The notes: generated from the sequence alone by a model not told the origin. Counted from the stretch's first letter, positions 8,783 to 17,150 are shown. The stretch: 37,145 nucleotides of DNA from Nitrososphaeria archaeon (GCA_029775925.1 JARVKB010000017.1:1-37145); one strand, 5' to 3'. Program-made: numbers and translations.

Positions 8783-9319
8783 TTAATGAAGGGATGATTT
8801 CATCATTCCAACCAAGCTCTTGATTTCTTGTATCCATCTCTTTTCACTCATATTTTCAAAAGAAAACTCTGCGTTTGGATGATAGAATCTATCTATTGAG
8901 AATGTTTTCAAATGTGGAGCAAAATGTTTTAGAGTTGAGAGCATGAGAGACTGAAAGTAGTATATTCCTGCAATGAAAATAACAGCATCATAATTGCCCT
9001 CATCGTCGAAACCTTTCCAATCTTTATCCTTTAATCGATTTATCAAATCTTCAATGCCCATACAGATCACTTTAATATCTTTAAAATTGATGAAATTCTT
9101 GCAAAGACCTGGAGAAACTACCAATGGTGAATTCATCAATTTAGCCAATTCTACTATGTATTTTTCTAAATCGTTTCCCTCAAAAGCTTCCTTTCTACTC
9201 CCTACAACCATCAAAGGTCTTTTCAAAGTCTTTGCTATCTTAGGGAACATCTCCACCCTTAGCACATGGGCTTGTTTTGGACCTGGTATATCAGCTATCT
9301 GCCATGGTGTTGCTGACAT
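8783..9319 (-). CDS. cdhB: CODH/ACS epsilon subunit
   Basis: A 178-residue CdhB homologue with the typical start ATPWQIADIPGPKQA, a Rossmann-like core, and RPLMVVGSRK near residue 35. It forms the alpha2-epsilon2 CODH part together with CdhA; a FAD- or electron-transfer role has been suggested for the family. The open frame runs back to TTG at 9337. The ATG at 9319 is preferred, because it follows the cdhA stop by one base (TGATATG) and begins right before the conserved PWQ block. It is followed 10 bases later by cdhC. Confidence 0.93.
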   Translation of the reverse strand: MSATPWQIADIPGPKQAHVLRVEMFPKIAKTLKRPLMVVGSRKEAFEGNDLEKYIVELAKLMNSPLVVSPGLCKNFINFKDIKVICMGIEDLINRLKDKDWKGFDDEGNYDAVIFIAGIYYFQSLMLSTLKHFAPHLKTFSIDRFYHPNAEFSFENMSEKRWIQEIKSLVGMMKSSLH

Positions 9320-9320
9320 A

Positions 9321-11651
9321 TCATTCCATCCTAACAATCTGCCTTTCTAATAATGTAGGATCTGGAATTTCCACAGGCTCCCACTTCCTCTCTTTAAGTA
9401 TTTTTAATAGCTGATCTTTCATTGTTATTGGAAGATCGGATTCATTTCTTACGAATAGATGAAAATCATCAGGAATCATCCCGTAGAGTTTCTGATGAAG
9501 ATCGATATAATGTGAAAGTTTGATCATTCTACCTTTACTTGTATCATTCGGCCTCATTACAAGCCTTGCTGCAGTTACCATTGCCTCTTCTTTTGTTTCT
9601 GCAACGTACAATAGATGCTCAGGAGCAGGTCCAGCATAGACTTTTTCACCAGTCCTTGCGTTATACACCATCCATTTTTCCTTCTTATCTTGCCTTCCAA
9701 GAAAAGCTCTTCGAAACTTCGCTCCTTGAGGGCCTAAAATCACAGGTATGCCTAATCTATTCGCACCAGTAGCTATTGCAGCTGCTTTTTGATGCTGAGC
9801 ACCCCATGCTATTGCAACCGCTCCTATTCTGTTCAGAATATAGTCTGCTATTTCTTCAAAATTGCCCCTCAATTTTCTTTTCGCAAATATGTTAGCAATC
9901 TTTACTGCAGCACCCATTATATGGGCATTGGATACACATGAACCTGTATTGACTATGCAACCTGCATCGAAATCTCCTGCATATTTTTCATACAAAGTCT
10001 GGCCGTCCTCGTCTTTATAGCGAGCAATATCCATTGCTGAACAGCCTGAAGCTAAGACGATGTATCTTCTCTTTGCAAATTCATCAGCCATCTCTACCAA
10101 TTCTTTATTACCATTCGGATAATTCGCACAGCCTACAAAGGCTATTACACCAGGTATCTCTCCCATGACTATTGATCTTCCAACGTTTCTGATCTCAGTA
10201 TCTTTTATCGGCCCTCTTCCAGATCTTACTTTGTACTTCTCATTTCTTATCTTCTCCATAGCTGCCACCCTTATTGCAGATACTATGGGTATATGCTCAG
10301 GGCAATCACTCTCGCATCTAGCACAATTCAAGCATCTATCATAAATCTGAGCTAAAAGATCAAGATTCTTATCACGAGCAGCACTAACTGCATCATCTAT
10401 AGGCAAATCTGCAGGGCAATTTCTTCTACAACGCCCACAAGCCCTACATCTTAGAACTGCATTAAGAATTTCTTTTTCTTCTGATATGGTGCTCGCTCTT
10501 CTACTAGGAGCTATTTCTAAGGCTACTTTGACAGCTACTTCACCAACCTTTGCCGGGTTATTTATAAAGACTGCAGGAGTATTTCCTGAGGCAATTTCTT
10601 TCACTATTAAATCTACAGGGCTCTTTGTCATGTCTGGAAGATTAGCACAAAGCTGATCTGTAGTAACGATGACTCTTGTTCCAACCTTCTTAGCCTCCTC
10701 AATTATATCTGTTCTGATGCATTCTTCATCAAGGACCATTACATCAGCAACCCCTGATCTAACGAATATTAGCTGCCTTGATAAAGGACCTACGATCTTT
10801 GCACCAGTAGAGTACCTTGTCAGATCATGGGCTGTACAACATATGCCAGCAACCTCTACGGATCCATAGATGCCTTCTTTTTCAAGATAGTTTATTATTT
10901 CTGAGCCTGGAGCAACGTTATGCCCTATGCACAGTATTACAGGCTTAGACTTATCAACAACCCCCATCCCTAAATCTACAAGAGGTGCTTCTGGGTCTCC
11001 TTTTGGGAATCTTAAAGCTGATATCTGGGCAATGTCTGCTACCTCGAGAGCTAGGTTATCGATCATCCCTGCATGCAGTGCCTTTGATTCAAAATCTATG
11101 TAGTTTGCTTCTTGCCCTGTAGCTGTTGCTGAAAGAAGATGAGTTATTTGCTTTTCAATATAATCGAGGACTTCTTCAAGATCTCCTAGCTTCTTAGGTT
11201 TGATCCCTGCAACTAAACGGGTTAAAGGTGCTTCAAGGTCTATCTCTTCTCCAAGATGGATAGGATAGTCTCGACCTTTCCTTTTTATCAGATAATCGAG
11301 AAGATGACGGGCATGAGTAGCATGGCATGCTGCACCCATAAGGCAAGCAATCAAAACGATCTTTCCTTGCTGGCTTTTAATATCTATCCCACAAGAACCC
11401 TTTTTTCCTTTTGTTAAATCACACTTACCAAAAGTGCAAAGACAGCACATATCACAAAGAGGAGAGTAAAAGGGCTCGTATCTATTGAGGAGGCGATGAT
11501 CCCAAGCTCTTAAATCGATTATCGATGGATAGGGAGTAGGACCTACAATTTCATCCCATTCTTCCTCAATTATCTTCCCTATAAGAAGCTCCAATCCTTT
11601 AATGTTGGCAAAGCTCGACTTTAACTCATTTATAGATAGCTTTGTAGCCAT
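9321..11651 (-). CDS. cdhA: CODH/ACS alpha subunit (nickel carbon monoxide dehydrogenase)
   Basis: A 776-residue archaeal CODH catalytic subunit. The N-terminal cysteine block CDMCCLCTFGKC serves the B/D-type clusters. A central insert of two ferredoxin-like motifs (CRACGRCRRNCP and CLNCARCESDCP, about residues 405-460) is specific to the archaeal form. The C-terminal half supplies C-cluster ligands, including the GCSAMD and NTGSCVSNAH regions. Reaction: CO + H2O to CO2 + 2 electrons, and CO2 reduction in the synthesis direction. A very strong ribosome site (GGAGG) precedes the ATG and lies inside the last codons of the upstream regulator gene, which links translation of the two. Confidence 0.96.
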   Translation of the reverse strand: MATKLSINELKSSFANIKGLELLIGKIIEEEWDEIVGPTPYPSIIDLRAWDHRLLNRYEPFYSPLCDMCCLCTFGKCDLTKGKKGSCGIDIKSQQGKIVLIACLMGAACHATHARHLLDYLIKRKGRDYPIHLGEEIDLEAPLTRLVAGIKPKKLGDLEEVLDYIEKQITHLLSATATGQEANYIDFESKALHAGMIDNLALEVADIAQISALRFPKGDPEAPLVDLGMGVVDKSKPVILCIGHNVAPGSEIINYLEKEGIYGSVEVAGICCTAHDLTRYSTGAKIVGPLSRQLIFVRSGVADVMVLDEECIRTDIIEEAKKVGTRVIVTTDQLCANLPDMTKSPVDLIVKEIASGNTPAVFINNPAKVGEVAVKVALEIAPSRRASTISEEKEILNAVLRCRACGRCRRNCPADLPIDDAVSAARDKNLDLLAQIYDRCLNCARCESDCPEHIPIVSAIRVAAMEKIRNEKYKVRSGRGPIKDTEIRNVGRSIVMGEIPGVIAFVGCANYPNGNKELVEMADEFAKRRYIVLASGCSAMDIARYKDEDGQTLYEKYAGDFDAGCIVNTGSCVSNAHIMGAAVKIANIFAKRKLRGNFEEIADYILNRIGAVAIAWGAQHQKAAAIATGANRLGIPVILGPQGAKFRRAFLGRQDKKEKWMVYNARTGEKVYAGPAPEHLLYVAETKEEAMVTAARLVMRPNDTSKGRMIKLSHYIDLHQKLYGMIPDDFHLFVRNESDLPITMKDQLLKILKERKWEPVEIPDPTLLERQIVRME

Positions 11652-11653
11652 CT

Positions 11654-11980
11654 TTATTCCTCCTTAATCACATACTTTACCCTTGTGATATAGCTATTGA
11701 GAGCTTCCATTCCTTGTTTTATTACATGGCCTATGGGGGTTAGTGTGTAAACTCCGTAGGGATAAGATTTTACAACGATCTTATTGGCTATCAAAACGTT
11801 AAGATGATCGTTAAGGACCTTTGGGTTTATTGCTAATTCTTTCATAAGCTCCCCAAAAGAGCATGATTCCTTTTCTAAGCGCGTTATTATTCTGATTCTA
11901 TTTACGTTCCCTAGAATCTTGCATATATTGGCGACTAGATCGTAATCTTCAGATTTTTTTAAAATTTGATTCTGAACCAT
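11654..11980 (-). CDS. ArsR-like winged-helix regulator heading the CODH/ACS operon
   Basis: A 108-residue winged-helix protein: ICKILGNVNRIRIITRLEKE (helix 1-2), then SFGELMKELAINPKVLNDHLNVLIANKIV (recognition helix), a wing with YTLTPIGHVIK, and a C-terminal dimer helix. It has one Cys (in ESCSF) in the helix-3 region, so a metal or redox response is possible but not shown. The gene is separated from cdhA by two bases, and its terminal KEE codons carry the cdhA ribosome site. A perfect palindrome lies 5 bases before its ATG. Probable role: autoregulated control of the whole operon. The effector is unknown. Confidence 0.8.
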   Translation of the reverse strand: MVQNQILKKSEDYDLVANICKILGNVNRIRIITRLEKESCSFGELMKELAINPKVLNDHLNVLIANKIVVKSYPYGVYTLTPIGHVIKQGMEALNSYITRVKYVIKEE

Positions 11981-11985
11981 TTAAA

Positions 11986-11995
11986 TGTAATTACA
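11986..11995. promoter_or_regulatory. Palindromic operator candidate in the divergent cdh/DUF166 promoter
   Basis: TGTAATTACA is a perfect 10-base palindrome placed 5 bases upstream of the regulator ATG at 11980, between divergent genes. A T-rich TATA-like stretch for the minus strand lies at about 12001-12012, so the palindrome would cover the transcription start. It is a natural binding site for the encoded winged-helix protein. In AT-rich DNA a short palindrome can occur by chance. Confidence 0.45.
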
Positions 11996-12052
11996 AATAA
12001 GTAATAAAAAAACTTTTTGAAGATCTTATACGATAATATAATCTGTAAGAAA

Positions 12053-12829
12053 ATGAAGTTATATTTCATAATAGGGGATGATTATGGAGAGAAAGTTATT
12101 GGGAATCTGGTCAATTTGCCGAGCTTTTGCAAAGCTTGTGATTTAGCATGCAATTATTGTAGGATAAAATATGGTTCATTTGCATCAGACATTTATGGAA
12201 TAGATATAATAAAAGATAAATTAAGTAGCTTTATTGAGGAGCCTGAAAGGTATCTTCCAAAAAACCCGCCTAAATGTGACATCATTTTATCGATAGGGAT
12301 CCATCCAGACCTTCTTACTGCATTGCCTTTACTCATAGAAAAGACAGAAGCTAAAGCGATCATCGTGCCAATAGAGAATAGAAATTGGTGTCCACCAAAC
12401 ATTCAAAAAAGGCTTGAAGAAGATCTAAAAGATTTTAAAATTGAGTGTGCATTTCCAAAGCCTTTTTGCTCTCTTGAGAAGAGTGGAAAGAAGATAATAG
12501 ATGGATTTATCGATAGATACAAAATCGGTAAGCCTATAATCGAAGTTTATTTAAAAGATGACGTTATAGAGGGCACATCAATCATAAGAAGTACGCCTTG
12601 TGGCTCTACTTGGTATGTAGCTCAACAGATCAGATGGAGTAAAATTTACAATATAGCGCAGACAGTTTCAAAGGCCCATCATGGCTATCCTTGCACAGCG
12701 AGCATGGAATTTGATCCAGAGCTAAAGGATACTATATTGCATAAAGCAGGATATATTATAAGAGATACAGTTCTTAATGCTATCGATAAAGCTTGCATTA
12801 GGCAAGGAATAATACTAAAGGAAAAATAA
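12053..12829 (+). CDS. DUF166 family protein
   Basis: A 258-residue archaeal DUF166 protein (Pfam PF02593; older database entries wrongly call it thymidylate synthase). Visible features are an N-terminal CKACDLACNYC cysteine group (about 27-37), IGIHPDLLTALP, the motif IIVPIENRNWCPP, and RSTPCGSTWYVAQQ followed by HHGYPCTASM in the C-terminal half. The conserved cysteines suggest a metal or Fe-S site, though the function is unknown. The frame can be extended to TTG at 12017, but the ATG at 12053 is chosen because the conserved Rossmann-like first strand (KLYFIIGDD) begins there. It is divergent from the CODH/ACS operon and 34 bases upstream of trxB. Confidence 0.85.
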   Translation: MKLYFIIGDDYGEKVIGNLVNLPSFCKACDLACNYCRIKYGSFASDIYGIDIIKDKLSSFIEEPERYLPKNPPKCDIILSIGIHPDLLTALPLLIEKTEAKAIIVPIENRNWCPPNIQKRLEEDLKDFKIECAFPKPFCSLEKSGKKIIDGFIDRYKIGKPIIEVYLKDDVIEGTSIIRSTPCGSTWYVAQQIRWSKIYNIAQTVSKAHHGYPCTASMEFDPELKDTILHKAGYIIRDTVLNAIDKACIRQGIILKEK

Positions 12830-12863
12830 AAAATTATTAAATATTACATAAAGAATTATTGCT

Positions 12864-13778
12864 ATGAAAAATATAATAATACTGGGTTCTGGACCTGCAG
12901 GCTTGACGGCAGCAATTTATTCTGCTAGAGCAAATCTCAATCCTCTTGTGATTACAGGTTTACCGCCTGGAGGACAATTGATCCTAGCTAGTGAAGTTGA
13001 AAATTATCCTGGATTTCCGGATGGAATTTCAGGGTATGAACTAATAGAAAGGATGAGAAAACAGGCTGAAAGATTTGGTGCAGAATTTTTAGAAAATGAT
13101 GCCAACTCTGTTAATCTATTGTCTTATCCTTTTGAGGTTAAAGTTGAAGACGAATCTTACAAAGCTAAAGCGATAATAATAGCGACAGGATCTTCTGCAA
13201 AATGGTTAGGATTAGAGTCTGAGAAAAGACTTATCGGTAAAGGAGTGTCTTCATGTGCTACATGTGATGCTCCTTTGTTTATCAATAAAGATGTTGTAGT
13301 TGTTGGAGGGGGTAATACTGCCATACACGATGCTTTACTACTCACAAAATATGCAAAAAAGATCATAGTAGTTCATAGAAGAGATAAGCTTAGAGCCACT
13401 AAGATATTACAAGATAGAGCTTTTAAGAATGAGAAGATAATTTTCAAGTGGAATAGCATAATAGAGGATATTATTGGTGATAAGAAAGTTGAGGGAATTA
13501 TATTAAAGGATGTGAATACAGGAGAGAGGAGTAAGATCGAATGCCAAGGAGTATTCGTAGCGATAGGCTATAAGCCTAACACAGAACTCTTTAAGGGTCA
13601 GATAGAATTAGATGAGAAAGGCTACATTATAAGAAGAAACAATACTGAAACTAGCATAAAAGGAGTATTTGTAGCTGGGGATGTTTGTGATCCTCATTAT
13701 AAGCAAGCTGTAGTAGCAGCAGGTATGGGTTGCCAAGCAGCTCTGGATGCTGAGAAGTACTTGGAGTCAATAAGGTAG
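12864..13778 (+). CDS. trxB: Thioredoxin reductase
   Basis: A 304-residue low-molecular-weight thioredoxin reductase: FAD-binding GSGPAGLTAA (residues 8-17), the redox motif CATC (C131, C134), NADPH-binding VVGGGNTAIHDA near 150, and the C-terminal FAD motif FVAGDVCDPHYKQAVVAAGMG. It transfers electrons from NAD(P)H through FAD to a thioredoxin-like partner in the cytoplasm. No thioredoxin gene is in the window. The peroxiredoxin at 25.3 kb is a possible indirect client. It converges on the coiled-coil gene of the tubulin operon with a gap of 7 bases. The stop is TAG. Confidence 0.95.
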   Translation: MKNIIILGSGPAGLTAAIYSARANLNPLVITGLPPGGQLILASEVENYPGFPDGISGYELIERMRKQAERFGAEFLENDANSVNLLSYPFEVKVEDESYKAKAIIIATGSSAKWLGLESEKRLIGKGVSSCATCDAPLFINKDVVVVGGGNTAIHDALLLTKYAKKIIVVHRRDKLRATKILQDRAFKNEKIIFKWNSIIEDIIGDKKVEGIILKDVNTGERSKIECQGVFVAIGYKPNTELFKGQIELDEKGYIIRRNNTETSIKGVFVAGDVCDPHYKQAVVAAGMGCQAALDAEKYLESIR

Positions 13779-13785
13779 ATTTTTG

Positions 13786-14343
13786 TTATCTTCTCCTAAA
13801 TGGTTGCTTCAGCTTCAATGCTAAAGTCTTCTGTAAACCTTCAAAGGTCTCTACGATCTTCTCTTTTGCAATATACTGATCTTCCTCGACGACCCTGACA
13901 CCACGCTCTGAGATTGTAACAGGCTCGAGGACTATTGGTGATGATAGGCCGAGAAGCTTACTTATTACTCTAATGGTCCTAGGATAGGTTACACCGTTCC
14001 TATAGCTAAAGAATAGCGCTCCTGATTCAATACTAGGCTTTGGTTCCAGAGGAACAATAAGGTCCTTCGAGGAGAAACCTTCCACGAAACTTTGAATATT
14101 TGCTTCTATGTCATTAATCAACGCTTCTCTCTTTTCCTCCAAAGCTTTTGCTCTTCTGATAAGGTCTGATTCATCCTTCCATTGATACCCTGCCAGCTTT
14201 GCAAATCTGGTCTCTCTTTGATCTCTCTTGGGTTTTTGCTTTAACTCCTCTTTAACCCATGCTAAGTCAGCTTCTACCTGCTTAAGTTTTTCATCATCAT
14301 CTTCAAGCCTGAGCGCGATACTCTCTAAATCAGAGAAATCCAT
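13786..14343 (-). CDS. Coiled-coil protein paired with the tubulin-like GTPase
   Basis: A 185-residue protein that I do not recognise. Residues 1-50 and 60-95 are charged heptad-like helices (LRLEDDDEKLKQVEADLAWVK and a second stretch RRAKALEEKREALINDIEAN), so an antiparallel coiled coil is likely. The second half (about 95-180) looks globular, with LIVPLEP, GALFFSYRNG and PIVLEPVTIS strands, and ends in a basic tail KLKQPFRRR. It begins 18 bases after the tubulin-like gene, with GAGGT as ribosome site in that gap. The arrangement suggests a partner such as a nucleator, regulator or membrane/DNA adaptor of the filament. This is inference from order only. Confidence 0.75.
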   Translation of the reverse strand: MDFSDLESIALRLEDDDEKLKQVEADLAWVKEELKQKPKRDQRETRFAKLAGYQWKDESDLIRRAKALEEKREALINDIEANIQSFVEGFSSKDLIVPLEPKPSIESGALFFSYRNGVTYPRTIRVISKLLGLSSPIVLEPVTISERGVRVVEEDQYIAKEKIVETFEGLQKTLALKLKQPFRRR

Positions 14344-14361
14344 GTTAAAGATTACCTCGAA

Positions 14362-15714
14362 TCAGCTGAAGTGATTAACGACATTGATGAGGCTCTGCTT
14401 GAACTCCTCCTGTTTTAGTCCCCACCTTTCGTATTCAGCCTTGTAACCATCCCAGGCATCCTCAGCCTCCTTGGCTATTGATAGAATCTTACTGCCCATG
14501 GCTTTATTGTTCATTAGGACTAAGATCCCTCCAGGCTCTCCTCCCAAGCAGGGAATTCTTATGAAGATTATCCTTTTGTCCTCTGTCGGGAACCTTTCTT
14601 TGATAATCTTCCTCAAACGCTCTCTATGCTCATGTTCAAACTTACCTCGGGCCTTCACCAATACACAACAAGAACTCTTTTCTCCAACCATACGGCTTGG
14701 CTCTTCGCCTTCAAAATCGAATAGCACACCATCCCTGGCTTCTGATAATGAGTTAAGTATGCCTTCAATATCAGACTCCTTTGGCACAACAGGGATGAGC
14801 CAAGGGTATACAAACCTAGGCTTAGAGCTGGCCAACCAAGTTCTGTAGTTGGACATATCCCACTCTGTTTCTCTTGTAAAAGAGGCTACGAAAAGTGATA
14901 TCATGTGGGCTGCTATTAGGTTCATGTTCCTATAATCTCTCCATCCTATCTCAAGCTCTTCGGGGAGCTCATCCACTATAGATGATCTCTTTGAAAGATC
15001 GTTGCCAAACCTTGCTGCTAGGTTCCTTAGAGCTTTGTTGTCTATTAGTATAGGCATATCTGCATATTTGATCTGATAGTCAAGGTTCATAACAATACTT
15101 ATAGACGCTGGTCCTAAAATTACAGGATCCCATCCAAACTCTGGGATCACTCCGATGGTCGCTATTACCTGAGTCCCACCACCTGTGTTTTTGACATGCT
15201 CCATGAAAGCACTGGCAAAAGCACCGCCTGTCCCCCCACCCATAGCGAAGGGTATGCTGAAGCCTCGAACAGGCTCAGGCGATAATTCTTCAAACCTTCT
15301 TTGCACATCGTACTTAGTCTCGATTTCATTCCTAAATCTTGACCTACCTTCTGCCCAATTTCTAGCAGCTCCTCCCATTCCATAGAGAGCATGCTTATCT
15401 TTCATGGCAAAAAGCTCTGGATAGGATTGTAATATTAGATTCGCAGCTCTAGGGTCAAGGTCTATAAGAAGGGCTCTAGGGACAAGAGGCAGCTCATCCT
15501 TCTTATATGGAACTCCGAATCTAAGGACTGTTCCACCATACCTCCTCAGAACATGAATCTGCTCTTTTTCACCCTTAAGAACGGGGCGGCGGGGATCAGC
15601 ACCAACATCAGTAAGGATCCAACGGTAAGCTTCCGCCCCTATTCCAATTCCACAGTGCCCAAAGGCTGCGCAGATCACAGGGTTTGGTGCTAATGGCGCT
15701 CGCTCTAATGTCAT
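14362..15714 (-). CDS. Tubulin-superfamily GTPase, closer to tubulin than to FtsZ in its motifs
   Basis: A 450-residue protein, the size of eukaryotic tubulins. Nucleotide loops can be followed in order: T1 GHCGIGIG at 19-26 (tubulin GQCGNQIG), T2 LIDLDP at 83-88 (tubulin LVDLEP), T3 with NWAEG at 119-123 (beta-tubulin NNWAKG), T4 GGGTGG at 159-164 (GGGTGSG), and IDNKALRNLA at 224-233 (tubulin IDNEALYDIC). H7 (MNLIAAHMISLFVASFT) leads into a T7 region near 281-293, then KPRFVYPWLIPV as in tubulin strand S7. The C-terminal helices (AEDAWDGYKAEYERWGL...) resemble H11-H12. The T7 acidic catalytic position appears to be Asn289. It has a strong ribosome site (GGAGGT). Artubulin, OdinTubulin, CetZ and TubZ are relatives to compare. 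Confidence 0.88.
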   Translation of the reverse strand: MTLERAPLAPNPVICAAFGHCGIGIGAEAYRWILTDVGADPRRPVLKGEKEQIHVLRRYGGTVLRFGVPYKKDELPLVPRALLIDLDPRAANLILQSYPELFAMKDKHALYGMGGAARNWAEGRSRFRNEIETKYDVQRRFEELSPEPVRGFSIPFAMGGGTGGAFASAFMEHVKNTGGGTQVIATIGVIPEFGWDPVILGPASISIVMNLDYQIKYADMPILIDNKALRNLAARFGNDLSKRSSIVDELPEELEIGWRDYRNMNLIAAHMISLFVASFTRETEWDMSNYRTWLASSKPRFVYPWLIPVVPKESDIEGILNSLSEARDGVLFDFEGEEPSRMVGEKSSCCVLVKARGKFEHEHRERLRKIIKERFPTEDKRIIFIRIPCLGGEPGGILVLMNNKAMGSKILSIAKEAEDAWDGYKAEYERWGLKQEEFKQSLINVVNHFS

Positions 15715-15802
15715 AGCTTAATTACCTCCTTTAAATGAGATATCACATTAAAAATCTCTTCCTTATACATTTTACCACTTTATCTACTGTTAAGCTCATT
15801 TG

Positions 15803-15810
15803 TTTATAAG
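15803..15810 (-). promoter_or_regulatory. TATA-like element for the tubulin operon
   Basis: CTTATAAA on the minus strand, 89 bases before the tubulin ATG. It implies a 5' leader of about 60-70 bases, which contains the ribosome site. The intergenic stretch 15715-15887 holds no other recognisable gene. Confidence 0.45.
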
Positions 15811-15887
15811 GGTTTGGTTAATTAATATTGATTTTTGAAAGCTTGCCCTGTCAAGGCTACTTAACTATCTTTCTTTTGAAACATAGA

Positions 15888-16352
15888 TTAATAGAGTTTG
15901 ATTTTGTCCTCTTTGCTATCATACCTAATCAGTAAGCCATGCCTTCCCCATTCGATAATCCATTTAAAAGCTAATTCGCTATCAATATCATGAATCTCTT
16001 CTGCTAGGAAAATTAATAATTCTTCTTTCGTAACGACTTTATCCTCCTTTTTATTTATAAAATCTATCAGCTTCTTGAAAATATCTAGATTAAGGAGCTT
16101 TTCTCTAAGAAGATTCTTTCTGCTTCTAATCCCATCGCTTAAAAAATTTAAGCCATCACTTGTTAGTAAAACATCACCAGATTCTACTTTTAAAAATCCT
16201 AAAATTTCTGCAACTTCAATAACAGGTAAAAGATCGTCAAGCTCTAAGTTTAGCTCATCAGCTATCTTAGCTGCATCAACCCTACCACTAAAATCATCTA
16301 ATACTTCTAAGAGGCCTACAAGATGGCTGTAATGAGCCTTTGGTATAAACAT
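15888..16352 (-). CDS. AAA-associated C-terminal domain protein (PF09821-like), stand-alone
   Basis: A 154-residue protein similar to the domain often attached to the C-terminus of nitrate/sulfonate/bicarbonate-type ABC ATPases. Conserved features are the SHLVGLLEVLDD start, KIADELNLELDDLLPVIEVAEILGFL (HTH-like) and LTSDGLNFL. Here it is a separate gene 35 bases downstream of the ATPase gene and in the same orientation. The role is probably regulatory or structural for the transporter; the family has no defined biochemistry that I can name. The helix-turn-helix look also allows a DNA-binding role. Confidence 0.78.
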   Translation of the reverse strand: MFIPKAHYSHLVGLLEVLDDFSGRVDAAKIADELNLELDDLLPVIEVAEILGFLKVESGDVLLTSDGLNFLSDGIRSRKNLLREKLLNLDIFKKLIDFINKKEDKVVTKEELLIFLAEEIHDIDSELAFKWIIEWGRHGLLIRYDSKEDKIKLY

Positions 16353-16387
16353 CTAGATCATCATATTTTTAACCCTAAATTTTAAGG

Positions 16388-17143
16388 TTACGCTATTAAG
16401 GATGTTATCTTATCAACAAGCTCATACAATTTTTGACTCCTCTTATCCCTCGGTCTTAATAAGTCTATATACAATTCTGCAACTATAGTTCCAGGTCTAT
16501 GGCTTAAAACGATTACTCTATCAGATAAATAAACAGCTTCCTCTACATTGTGAGTAACCATGATTACTATTTCTGGAGAAGCGAATTTATCACTCCATAG
16601 CTTTAATATTTCTTCTCTAAGACCTTCAGCAATGAGAGGATCGAGAGAGGAAAAAGGTTCATCCATCAATAAAATTTCAGGATCCGTTGCCAACGCTCTT
16701 GCTAATCCTACTCTTTGCTTCATTCCACCAGAGAGCTCCCTAGGATAAGCATCCTCAAAGCCTTCTAAACCGACCTCTTGTATTATCTTCAAAGCTTTAT
16801 TACGCCTCTTTTCTTTGGGTATGCCTTGAGCTTCTAAGCCCAACTCAACATTCTCTAAAACGCTTAACCAAGGTAAGAGGGCGAAGGATTGAAAGACCAT
16901 GGACATATGAGGGTTTACGCCTTTAACCCTCTCACCTTTATAAATAATTTCTCCTTTGTCAGGAGGTACTAAGCCCATTATTATTCTTAATAATGTGGAT
17001 TTGCCACAACCCGATGGTCCGACTATTGTTAAGAACTCATTTTCATGAACAGAGAAGCTAACATCCCTAAGAATAGGGACTTTTCTATTATGTAGATGGA
17101 ATTCTTTGCTTACATTCTTAACTTCAAGAATAGGCGTTAACAT
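16388..17143 (-). CDS. ABC transporter ATP-binding protein, nitrate/sulfonate/taurine class
   Basis: A 251-residue ABC ATPase with Walker A GPSGCGKST, Q-loop MVFQSFALLPW, signature LSGGMKQR, Walker B ILLMDEPFSSLD and switch His in VTHNVEEA. The EEAVYLSDRVIVLSHRPG tail places it with SsuB/TauB/NrtD-type importers. The open frame reaches 17206, but that would overlap the permease gene by 56 bases. The ATG at 17143 lies 7 bases after the permease stop and directly before the conserved strand (LEVKNVSKEF). It powers import together with the permease gene upstream. The substrate is unknown, and no periplasmic binding-protein gene is in the window. Confidence 0.92.
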   Translation of the reverse strand: MLTPILEVKNVSKEFHLHNRKVPILRDVSFSVHENEFLTIVGPSGCGKSTLLRIIMGLVPPDKGEIIYKGERVKGVNPHMSMVFQSFALLPWLSVLENVELGLEAQGIPKEKRRNKALKIIQEVGLEGFEDAYPRELSGGMKQRVGLARALATDPEILLMDEPFSSLDPLIAEGLREEILKLWSDKFASPEIVIMVTHNVEEAVYLSDRVIVLSHRPGTIVAELYIDLLRPRDKRSQKLYELVDKITSLIA

Positions 17144-17150
17144 TTTTTCT

